In this document: positions 1 to 5,302 of the stretch, piece after piece
Layout of the letters: each line of letters opens with the position of its first letter
Numbering within the stretch: position 1 is the stretch's first letter
Source: Pyrinomonadaceae bacterium
GTDB taxonomy: Bacteria; Acidobacteriota; Blastocatellia; Pyrinomonadales; Pyrinomonadaceae
Assembly (NCBI GenBank): GCA_013812565.1
Contig: JACCTF010000635.1
Coordinates: 1 to 5,592, forward strand
Direction of reading: 5' to 3'
DNA: 5,592 nucleotides
Notes under the pieces: model-generated
Database searches by the model: none
What the model was told of the DNA's origin: nothing
The model's input: only the letters and a program-made list of their open reading frames with translations
Translations under genes and position numbers: made by a program

Positions 1-1
1 G

Positions 2-253
2 GCGATAATTTCGTGGCAGGTGAACGGAGTAAAGCGAAGCCGCTTGAAAACGAGCGGCGGCAGCTATCTGGCATCGCACGATCCGCGCGAAGTGCTGGGT
101 CTTGGGCGCGCCGCAAAAGTTGACAGCGTTGAAATCCGCTGGCCCAGCGGCCGAGTGGACAAGCTCGCGAATCCGCCCATCAACACATACGTCCGCGTTG
201 TTGAGGGTGAAGGCATCGCGCAAAATCCGGCAGCGACAACGGCAGCGAAGTAA
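2..253 (+). CDS. ASPIC/UnbV domain protein (CRTAC1 family), C-terminal fragment
   Basis: This is the 3' end of a gene that starts before the window. The frame is open from base 2 to the TAA at 251-253, giving about 83 residues. The translation carries the C-terminal signature of the ASPIC/UnbV domain (PF07593): a [20 protein letters not shown] stretch followed by [11 protein letters not shown], close to the usual 'SGGSY...LHFGLG...[11 protein letters not shown]' pattern. ASPIC/UnbV domains usually close large secreted or surface proteins with FG-GAP/VCBS beta-propeller repeats; those would lie upstream and are not visible. After the domain comes a short Ala/Thr-rich tail. A GTG at position 20 is internal to the frame and is not a start. 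The TPR gene begins 35 bases downstream on the same strand, which suggests co-transcription. The family assignment is firm; the biochemical role is unknown. Confidence 0.85.
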   Translation, partial: AIISWQVNGVKRSRLKTSGGSYLASHDPREVLGLGRAAKVDSVEIRWPSGRVDKLANPPINTYVRVVEGEGIAQNPAATTAAK

Positions 254-288
254 TAAAGGGATGCATTACATGAATCCCTGAGAGCAGT

Positions 289-1545
289 ATGGTCAAGTCA
301 ATAAGCTTCAATAATTCAACATCACCATTCAGACATAGTAGTCCCGCGCGACTGTGGTTCGTGGCTTACCTGCTGCTTATCGGTTGCTCTTTCGCCGCCT
401 TTGGACAGCAGCGGCCGCCATCCGCCGGGGCGCAGCACGGGGGTGGTCGCTCGGCAGTTGCGGCTACTAAGGCTCGCGAATCCGGTCAACTGGAAGAAGC
501 CATTACGCTCTACCGTCAGGCGCTGAACGTGCAACCGAAGTGGAGCGAAGGGTGGTGGTATTTGGCAACGCTGCTCTACGACCGCGACCGTTACGAGGAA
601 GCCGCACGCGCTTTCAAACAAGCCGCTCTGCTTCAACCGAAAGTGGGTTCGGCATGGGCGATGCTCGGGCTATGCGAGTTTCAACTGGGCCACTACGATG
701 ATGCGCTCATGCATATTCGGCAGGGTCGCCGGATCGGTTTCGTCGAGAACCCGGAGCTGAGCCGCGTGATGCGCTTCCATGAAAGCGCAGTGTTAATACT
801 CAAAGGCGAGTTTGAAACAGCGCAAAATACGCTCAGCACCTTGAGCAGCGAAGGTCTGAATAACGAAGGCTTGATCATCGCGCACGGGCTTGCGGTGCTC
901 CGCATTCCCGTACTGCCAAAGCAGGTTAATGCTGCTTACCGTGATCGTGAAATGATCCGCCGCTCCGGGTGGGCAGCGCACCTTCATGCGCAGAAAAACC
1001 TTGCCGAAGCGCAGCAAGAGTATGAGCGGTTGGCGACGGATTTTCCAAAAACCCCGAACGTTCAATACGCTTATGCACGTTTTCTGACAGCTAACCGCGA
1101 AGATGAAAAGGCTATCACGGCGTTTCAGCGCGAGATCGAGAACTCGCCCAATCACGCGCTGGCCCGATTCCAGATCGCATACATCAAATTACGAAACAAA
1201 CAAGCGGCCGAGGGCGTCGAGCTTGCCGAGCAAGCCGTCAAGCTCCATCCGCGTCTCGCGCTCGGACGCTACTTGTTCGGGCGTCTGCTGTTTGATGTGA
1301 ATCAGAACGAACGCGCCATCGCCGAATTGGAAGCCGCCCGCGGCATGACTCCGAACGACGCGCGCATACATTTCGCGCTCGCCCGCGCCTACGCCCGCGC
1401 CAACCGAAAGATCGATGCCGATAAAGCGCGAGAAACTTTCACGCGCTTAAACCGCTTGACTGAGGAAGCCGCGGCGCGCGGGGTCAATCAGGCCAGTGCT
1501 ATTGAAGAGAGTCCCGCCGCGGATGCCAAGCCGCAATCGCCTTGA
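289..1545 (+). CDS. Exported TPR-repeat protein, possible lipoprotein
   Basis: This 418-residue protein has an N-terminal export signal. Basic residues lead into a hydrophobic run at about residues 22-38 (LWFVAYLLLIGCSFAAFG). The LLIGC at 29-33 fits a lipobox, so lipidation at Cys33 is possible; cleavage after AFG (residue 39) by signal peptidase I is the alternative. Tetratricopeptide repeats fill most of the rest: about three at 55-151 (for example EEAITLYRQALNVQPKW and EEAARAFKQAALLQPKV), a less regular helical stretch at 152-230, then about five at 231-390. The tail is Ala/Pro-rich and probably disordered. TPR arrays bind other proteins; no enzymatic domain is seen. The ATG at 289 is chosen because it directly precedes the signal peptide and has a purine-rich GAGAG upstream. 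The preceding ASPIC/UnbV gene ends 35 bases upstream, so the two probably form an operon. The partner is unknown. Confidence 0.88.
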   Translation: MVKSISFNNSTSPFRHSSPARLWFVAYLLLIGCSFAAFGQQRPPSAGAQHGGGRSAVAATKARESGQLEEAITLYRQALNVQPKWSEGWWYLATLLYDRDRYEEAARAFKQAALLQPKVGSAWAMLGLCEFQLGHYDDALMHIRQGRRIGFVENPELSRVMRFHESAVLILKGEFETAQNTLSTLSSEGLNNEGLIIAHGLAVLRIPVLPKQVNAAYRDREMIRRSGWAAHLHAQKNLAEAQQEYERLATDFPKTPNVQYAYARFLTANREDEKAITAFQREIENSPNHALARFQIAYIKLRNKQAAEGVELAEQAVKLHPRLALGRYLFGRLLFDVNQNERAIAELEAARGMTPNDARIHFALARAYARANRKIDADKARETFTRLNRLTEEAAARGVNQASAIEESPAADAKPQSP

Positions 1546-1590
1546 TGTGTAATTTGTGGCAAAGCTCATTCGAGCCTGATGAGTATTAAC

Positions 1591-1663
1591 GTCGAACGCT
1601 GCGATTCAGATGCTTCACAAGAGCGGAGCGATCAGCGAATCGCGCTGCAATAGCTTGTTCGAC
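1591..1663 (-). repeat. 73-bp hairpin repeat, copy A (attC-like site)
   Basis: On the minus strand the site begins GTCGAAC (1663-1657) and ends GTTCGAC (1597-1591), a perfect 7-bp inverted repeat. A second inner stem pairs GCGATTC (1601-1607) with GAATCGC (1637-1643). A third short stem pairs GATGCT (1609-1614) with AGCGATC (1627-1633), leaving one bulged base. Bases 1593-1632 match copy B (2195-2234) at 39 of 40 positions. The total length and the distance between the terminal boxes equal those of copy B. The repeat lies 14 bases beyond the DUF2442 stop. The layout resembles an integron attC site (R''/R' outer boxes, inner L boxes with an extrahelical base, terminal loop). The core is GTTCGAC where the consensus is GTTRRRY. 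It could instead be a dispersed REP- or MITE-like hairpin. Confidence 0.55.
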
Positions 1664-1677
1664 GGGCGGGCTGAGGA

Positions 1678-1920
1678 TCATTTCAATCTGAGCAGGCTTT
1701 CAACTGATATGTCTTCATCCACTGCTTCCCAATGTATTCCAATCCCGCCACCAATCAACCGCCATCTCTTTCTTTCTTCGGGCGTCGCTTTCTGCAACCG
1801 CCGCGACCATACTAACGGCACAGAAATTTCACGCCCATCGGCCAGCACTACCCGCAAGTTATCTTCTGTGCAGCTAACATCAACGGCTAGAGGTTCAACA
1901 TCAACGGCTAAGGTGCTCAT
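1678..1920 (-). CDS. DUF2442 domain protein, second gene of the DUF4160/DUF2442 pair
   Basis: This 80-residue soluble protein is read on the minus strand. The core VVLADGREISVPLVW, then ATPEERKRWRLIGGGIGIHW and LDEDISVE-like VDEDISVESLLR, is the DUF2442 pattern (PF10387). The ATG at 1920 is preferred over one 39 bases upstream because a GGAG Shine-Dalgarno lies 8 bases before it and family members start near this point. It overlaps the end of the DUF4160 gene by 20 bases, so translational coupling is likely. The N-terminus carries a duplicated LAVDV (residues 4-8 and 11-15) from a 14-bp DNA repeat. DUF2442 genes commonly sit next to DUF4160 genes in a toxin-antitoxin-like layout, but no activity can be assigned from sequence. 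Repeat A follows 14 bases after the stop. Confidence 0.85.
   Translation of the reverse strand: MSTLAVDVEPLAVDVSCTEDNLRVVLADGREISVPLVWSRRLQKATPEERKRWRLIGGGIGIHWEAVDEDISVESLLRLK
1876..1910. repeat. 14-bp direct repeat with 21-bp period inside DUF2442 start
   Basis: The sequence AACATCAACGGCTA occurs at 1876-1889 and again at 1897-1910, in frame (21-base period). It duplicates LAVDV near the DUF2442 N-terminus. The copy nearer the gene start also contains the TGA stop of the DUF4160 gene (1903-1901), so any slippage here would affect the junction of the two genes. Confidence 0.85.
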
Positions 1921-2137
1921 TCCATTTCTCCACAAACGATTCTCGGTTCTCCTCAACAATCCTTTGTATTTCCGTCAGCTCTCCGCTACGGAAACCTCGC
2001 GACTTCACCAACGATATAGGGTTGAGCCAAAACTTGGCGTATCTTTCAGCCTGCTCTACATGAATGTGTGGCGGCTCGTTTCCTTCCAAGCTGAAGAAGA
2101 AAAACCTGTATCCTTTGACTCGCAAGACCATCGGCAT
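1901..2137 (-). CDS. DUF4160 domain protein, first gene of the DUF4160/DUF2442 pair
   Basis: This 78-residue protein is read on the minus strand. It shows the DUF4160 signature (PF13711): an N-terminal MPMVLRVKGYRFFFFS strand region, then NEPPHIHVEQ (the family's hallmark EPPH.H motif), and a C-terminal helix RIVEENRESFVEKWNEH. The length is normal for the family and the gene looks intact. The start at 2137 is the first ATG; a second ATG two codons on (2131) is possible. No strong Shine-Dalgarno is seen upstream. The end overlaps the DUF2442 gene by 20 bases. The EPPH.H histidines suggest a conserved active or metal site, but the function is not established. The pair is sometimes viewed as toxin-antitoxin-like, with DUF4160 the possible toxin; that is an inference from gene order and size. 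Confidence 0.85.
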   Translation of the reverse strand: MPMVLRVKGYRFFFFSLEGNEPPHIHVEQAERYAKFWLNPISLVKSRGFRSGELTEIQRIVEENRESFVEKWNEHLSR

Positions 2138-2192
2138 AATGCAAGTTTACTCTGGATGCTCATAGCGGGAAAGTGTAACTTCAAGGTAGCGC

Positions 2193-2265
2193 GCCGAACG
2201 CTGCGATTCAGATGCTGCACAAGAGCGGAGCGATTATGCAGTCATCTTCATCCGCAGCGTTCGAC
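2193..2265 (-). repeat. 73-bp hairpin repeat, copy B (attC-like site)
   Basis: Read on the minus strand, it begins GTCGAAC (2265-2259) and ends GTTCGGC (2199-2193). The outer stem is a perfect 11-bp inverted repeat, CGAACGCTGCG (2195-2205) with CGCAGCGTTCG (2253-2263). After short unpaired spacers (2206-2210 and 2247-2252) comes an inner stem, GATGCTGCA (2211-2219) with TGCAGTCATC (2237-2246), leaving one bulged T at 2242. The terminal loop is 2220-2236. An outer box, an unpaired spacer, an inner box with one extrahelical base and a loop is the known shape of a folded attC site. It lies 40 bases past the stop of the zinc-ribbon gene. No T-tract follows, so a simple terminator is unlikely. Confidence 0.55.
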
Positions 2266-2305
2266 ATCGTGCATCGAAGGAACACCGTCTTGATAACAAG
2301 CATCT

Positions 2306-2776
2306 TCATCGAAGCCAAGTTGTTCCGCATTTTAGGCAAGCCCAGGTTTGCTCCCACTCTGCCAAACGCGGCAGATAGTTTCTTTTCTTCCTTCTATGAC
2401 GAGACACCCAACCGAAGAAAATAACGATGGGAGCGATGAGAAACAATACAGGCGCGAACTTCTGAAACGAGGCTGCTTGTTGTGCGCTCGGTATCAAGCG
2501 GACAATCACTGGAATAAGATTGTTTATGACAATTCAAGACAAGACCACAACTAAAACCATTCCGATAAAACCAAGAACAACCGATGGCGCACGGGGCGGG
2601 GCGGCTGATGCGGCTAACTTGCTCTGCCGCGAACCACTCCTTGCGCTTGAACCTAAACGCCCTTTAGAGGTTATCCAGATAGACGAAGACTTCGAGGTGC
2701 TTGTACCTGCACCATAAATCATCGGGAGCGTCTTGGTGTTAGTTGAATCACATTGGGGGCAACGTGCCATATTCAT
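2306..2776 (-). pseudogene. Small zinc-ribbon membrane protein, interrupted by an in-frame TGA
   Basis: The minus-strand frame starts at ATG 2776 (or ATG 2770) and would encode about 156 residues, but codon 81 (2536-2534) is TGA. The first part has a CPQC zinc knuckle (MNMARCPQCDST), the segment TLPMIYGAGTSTS, a Ser-rich linker, AAPPRAPS, and a hydrophobic stretch VVLGFIGMVLVVVLS that ends at the stop. The same frame continues beyond it with a second hydrophobic segment (VLFLIAPIVIFFGWV), a basic RHRRKKR, and LAEWEQTWACLKCGTTW, which supplies the second CxxC. The two halves together match a common architecture of small bacterial proteins with a split zinc ribbon around two membrane segments, so one gene with a nonsense change is the best reading. 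A sequencing error, or reinitiation at GTG 2509, is possible. The function is unknown. It lies 55 bases beyond the VWFA stop. Confidence 0.65.
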
Positions 2777-2797
2777 TTTTCTACTTACCACTCGAAA

Positions 2798-2811
2798 GAT
2801 GTCGAACGCTG
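2798..2811 (-). repeat. Third core site: 14-bp partner of the copy B end
   Basis: On the minus strand this reads CAGCGTTCGACATC, an exact inverted copy of GATGTCGAACGCTG at 2268-2255 (also read on the minus strand), which is the entry side of repeat B. It contains the GTTCGAC core (2807-2801). It lies between the VWFA stop (2832) and the zinc-ribbon start (2776), so it marks the upstream edge of the insert. No full hairpin surrounds it. Confidence 0.6.
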
Positions 2812-2831
2812 TTTTAAAACTATTTTCATCC

Positions 2832-5060
2832 TCACGGTTCAACCGTAAATTCAATTGTTCGCCCCGCAGTGCTTTGTCCATCGTTCACCGTGATCTTCAA
2901 CTCATACTCGCCGGGCTGAAACTTATCGAGCGGCAATGCGCTCGCATACTGGATGCGGTTCTGAGCGTCCGCCGCGGGGAGATCGGCGGCGATGCGACCG
3001 AGCGCGCGGTTGTTCTGCATAACCTCAACGATCAACTTCGGCGCTGCGCTTGCGCCTTTAATCGGATAGACGGTGAAGAAGAAGGCGATCTGCTTGCTCG
3101 ATGCTTTGCTAATCGGTTCATAAAGGTTCGGGTAGAGCAGCACTTCGCCGTACTGAAGCGGATTGTTCTGTTTCTGATCCGCGGGCTTCAACTGTTCGGC
3201 GCGGCCGATCACCACGATGCTGCTTAAGCGAAGCTTTGTTTCTTCAACACCCGGCACCACAACGCCGCTTGTGCGCACACTTGCACGGCCGGTCGGAGCG
3301 TCGTAGGCGACTGTCTCAACCATGTAGCGGCCGGGCGCAAGGTCGGTTTCGCGGTAAAACAAAACCTCGCTTTTTTTAGCTTGCTCCACTTTGTCCAGCG
3401 GCCCGCTCAAACGGTATTGGTTGCTGAGCTTTCGCACCACTTGTTGCGTTTCATCCTTGATAAGCACCACGATTGAGAAATCGGTGCTGTAAGTTTTCTT
3501 CGTGTTGTCAGGTGTATAGGTGAATACGCTGGCCGGTGATTTAACTAACACAGATGTAAATCCAATCCGGTTTGCTTCGGGAAAGTTTAGTGCTCCGGCC
3601 TGCACCGGAAAGACATCAGGGCGAAGCTTGCGGTTGAGCACAGCGAGCGCCGGGGCTTCATAGGAGAGCACCGGCGAGGCGTCCGATGAGTTGATCGCGT
3701 AGTAACCTTTGCGGCTCTGCACGTCGAGATTCGAGCGGCTGAGCTTCACGGAGATTTCGCGAAAGCGGCCGTCGTAGTTTTGATTCTGCGGAACGTAGTT
3801 CAGCACATAGTAGGTGCGCAAATCGTCGTCAACTCGCCGGAGTTGGGGACCGATGTCGTTGGTCTCCCTGATGAGAAAGCCGCCGGTCTCAGCCGCGAGT
3901 TGACCGAGGCCGCTCTGCGGATCGAGGCGCAGCAAATCTTCGTTGCGCTCCAGTTCCATCGTGAGCGGACGGCCGGTGGGGTCAAGGCTGTTGTCCGTTC
4001 GACGTATCCGTCGCTGAACTAAAGAATTGATTTCGCGACCCGCTTCCGTGTTGCCGCTCTCTGTACGCAGACCTGCAGCATCAACCGTGTAGATGCTCGT
4101 GTTAGCGCGGTTGGCGCTGTTGATCACCGAGCGAAAATAAGCCTGCACGGCGGGCGGGATGGCAATCCCTTCAGAGAAGAAGATAACGGCTTTGCGGCCG
4201 GGAAGGGGACGCAGTGAATTTACGACGGCGAGCAGTCCGTTGGTGGTCGCATAGCCTTGCTGATCGCGCTGCAACATCTCAAAAACTTCAAGCGAGCGCC
4301 GGGTCATCTCGGCGAATATCTGCTCGGCCGCGTTTGCGCCGAGCGCGGAACCGGCGGCTGAAGCTTGTGCTCCGCCGCCCGGGCCGGTCGCGGCGGTCGC
4401 ACCTTGTAAGGTGGAGGCGCTTCTTTCAAGCGCCGCCTGCCGGTCAGAGAGGCCGCGTATCTGTTCGCTGCCCGAACCGTGAGATGAAGAACTCTGTGAC
4501 CCGGAGCGTTCCAGTGCTTGTCGCACCTGGTTCAAATTGTTCGTGTAGGGCTGAAGCACGCGGAGCGAAAGATCAATGCCGAAGACACCGATGAAATCGT
4601 TGCCCCTGGTGCCGTCGCTTAGGTAGCTCAACGCGGCCTTGTGTGCGCGGGTGCGTGCGTCCGGCGAAAGGCGGTCGAAGACCAGGGCTATTGCGCTCGG
4701 GCCTGCAACTGAATCACCTGCTGCGGTTGTTGTCGGTATTGACCGCACCACCGGCGTCTGAGTTTTGCCGCTTGTGTCCCCGCTCTTGGCCTCCGGGTCT
4801 TCTGGGTCGCGTGCAATCAGTCGAAATGATTTTACTTGTTGGCGCACACCGTCTTCATAAACTTCAAAGTCAGATGCGGCAAGGTTTCTTACGGGACGAC
4901 CCCGCTTGTCTCTAACGACAACGTCTAAGACGACCTCGGACGTGCCGACCACGATAGTGTCATCTTGTCGGCCTGTCCCCGATTGAGTTTGGCCGAAGCT
5001 TAACGCAGGAGCCGCAAGGGTAAGCGCCGAGGCGAGAAGAATCGCGATGCGATGTTTCAT
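2832..5060 (-). CDS. Secreted VWFA-related protein of the Acidobacteriota type
   Basis: This 742-residue protein begins with a classic signal peptide (MKHRIAILLASALTLAAPALSFGQ). The ATG at 5060 is chosen over an upstream in-frame ATG at 5126 because it directly precedes that signal and has a GAGGG 8 bases before it. Residues about 38-83 form the conserved leader of the family (EVVLDVVVRDKRGRPVRNL, then DFEVYEDGV). The VWA-like domain spans about 123-430: IALVFDRLSP (124-133) sits where the metal-site DxSxS motif is expected but is degenerate. A Ser/Gly/Ala-rich insertion (about 187-240) follows, then GRKAVIFFSEG (about 288-298). Residues about 407-455 contain TYYVLNYVPQN and SRKGYYA, the usual end of the domain. 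The C-terminal 280 residues are beta-rich, possibly two sandwich domains. This matches the VWFA-related Acidobacterial family (TIGR03436); its role is unknown. A palindromic repeat lies in its upstream region. Confidence 0.88.
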   Translation of the reverse strand: MKHRIAILLASALTLAAPALSFGQTQSGTGRQDDTIVVGTSEVVLDVVVRDKRGRPVRNLAASDFEVYEDGVRQQVKSFRLIARDPEDPEAKSGDTSGKTQTPVVRSIPTTTAAGDSVAGPSAIALVFDRLSPDARTRAHKAALSYLSDGTRGNDFIGVFGIDLSLRVLQPYTNNLNQVRQALERSGSQSSSSHGSGSEQIRGLSDRQAALERSASTLQGATAATGPGGGAQASAAGSALGANAAEQIFAEMTRRSLEVFEMLQRDQQGYATTNGLLAVVNSLRPLPGRKAVIFFSEGIAIPPAVQAYFRSVINSANRANTSIYTVDAAGLRTESGNTEAGREINSLVQRRIRRTDNSLDPTGRPLTMELERNEDLLRLDPQSGLGQLAAETGGFLIRETNDIGPQLRRVDDDLRTYYVLNYVPQNQNYDGRFREISVKLSRSNLDVQSRKGYYAINSSDASPVLSYEAPALAVLNRKLRPDVFPVQAGALNFPEANRIGFTSVLVKSPASVFTYTPDNTKKTYSTDFSIVVLIKDETQQVVRKLSNQYRLSGPLDKVEQAKKSEVLFYRETDLAPGRYMVETVAYDAPTGRASVRTSGVVVPGVEETKLRLSSIVVIGRAEQLKPADQKQNNPLQYGEVLLYPNLYEPISKASSKQIAFFFTVYPIKGASAAPKLIVEVMQNNRALGRIAADLPAADAQNRIQYASALPLDKFQPGEYELKITVNDGQSTAGRTIEFTVEP

Positions 5061-5117
5061 AACTAAAGCCCTCAACAACCTTAGAGCAAAGTTCAAATGG
5101 GTGTAGGAAGAAAGTAT

Positions 5118-5207
5118 TCTCAACACAGAGTCCGCTGAGTCACAGGGTACACAAAGATTATCTCTCTGTGCATCCTCTCCGGTTCCTCTGTGTCTCTTGT
5201 GGTGAGA
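5118..5207. repeat. 90-bp palindromic CACAGAG/CTCTGTG element
   Basis: Three CACAGAG-like heptamers (5124-5130, 5141-5147 as CACAGGG, 5150-5156 as CACAAAG) are followed by inverted ones (CTCTGTG at 5164-5170 and 5186-5192, then CTCTTGTGG at 5194-5202). The ends are TCTCA and TGAGA. The whole can fold into a long imperfect hairpin. Similar CACAGAG-rich palindromes are known as dispersed intergenic elements in several environmental bacterial phyla (recalled, not checked). It lies 57 bases upstream of the VWFA start codon, so it falls in that gene's leader or promoter region. Confidence 0.7.
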
Positions 5208-5280
5208 TCGACGTGCCCGAGTTCAAGTGAGAACCACTCTAAAAGGCGCGCAAACCGAAAAGTTTGAAGAGGGATGCTTG

Positions 5281-5301
5281 CCGAATGTCACACGACATCG
5301 G
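5281..5301 (-). terminator. Possible terminator hairpin after the LarA-like gene
   Basis: CCGAATGTC (5281-5289) pairs with GACATCGG (5294-5301) around a 4-base loop, with one bulged base. It starts one base beyond the stop codon of the minus-strand LarA-like gene. No T-tract follows, so intrinsic termination is uncertain; it may only stabilise the 3' end of the transcript. Confidence 0.35.
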
Positions 5302-5302
5302 T

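Larger units (their letters stand above)
1597..2806 (-). mobile_element. Putative two-cassette, integrase-less integron-like array
   Basis: If the cores are cut G^TT as by integron integrases, the minus strand splits into two units. Unit 1 (2806-2199, 608 bp) holds the zinc-ribbon gene and then repeat B. Unit 2 (2198-1597, 602 bp) holds the DUF4160/DUF2442 pair and then repeat A. Both have the cassette order of short leader, gene, 3' hairpin site, with leaders of 30 and 61 bases before the first ATG. Both units are inserted between the convergent TPR and VWFA genes without disrupting either. Hand counts on 60-base lines give 42% (1681), 48% (2401) and 33% GC (2521), against 70% (1201) and 62% (3901) in the flanking genes, consistent with acquired DNA. 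No integrase, attI or transposase is visible in the window. The assignment rests on architecture, not on homology. Confidence 0.4.

Noticed and set aside
257..279. Inverted repeat AGGGAT/ATCCCT between the ASPIC/UnbV and TPR genes
   Set aside because: A 6-bp stem with an 11-base loop and no T-tract; it may arise by chance and does not support a terminator or regulatory call.
1565..1583. Short inverted repeat CTCAT/ATGAG after the TPR gene as a terminator
   Set aside because: Only a 5-bp stem with a 9-base loop and no T-tract; too weak to call.
1591..2265. CRISPR array
   Set aside because: Only two repeats 602 bases apart with genes between them; there is no regular short spacing.
1610..2293. 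Plus-strand open frame of 227 codons
   Set aside because: It starts inside repeat A, runs antisense across the DUF2442 and DUF4160 genes and ends past repeat B. Its translation shows no recognisable domain, while the minus strand encodes two known families.
2212..2424. Plus-strand open frame starting MLHKSGAI, also seen at 1610
   Set aside because: The shared N-terminus comes only from the duplicated hairpin repeat; the rest is antisense to the zinc-ribbon gene.
2255..2811. A small transposable element bounded by 14-bp perfect terminal inverted repeats
   Set aside because: No transposase and no target-site duplication are seen next to the arms, and one arm is part of a larger repeat that has a second full copy elsewhere. 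The cassette reading explains more, though this remains the main alternative.
2733..3227. Plus-strand open frame of 164 codons
   Set aside because: Antisense to the end of the VWFA gene and the start of the zinc-ribbon gene; no domain or leader is apparent.
5061..5126. Upstream start at 5126 for the VWFA protein
   Set aside because: It would add 22 residues before a complete signal peptide and lacks a good Shine-Dalgarno, whereas the ATG at 5060 has GAGGG at proper spacing.
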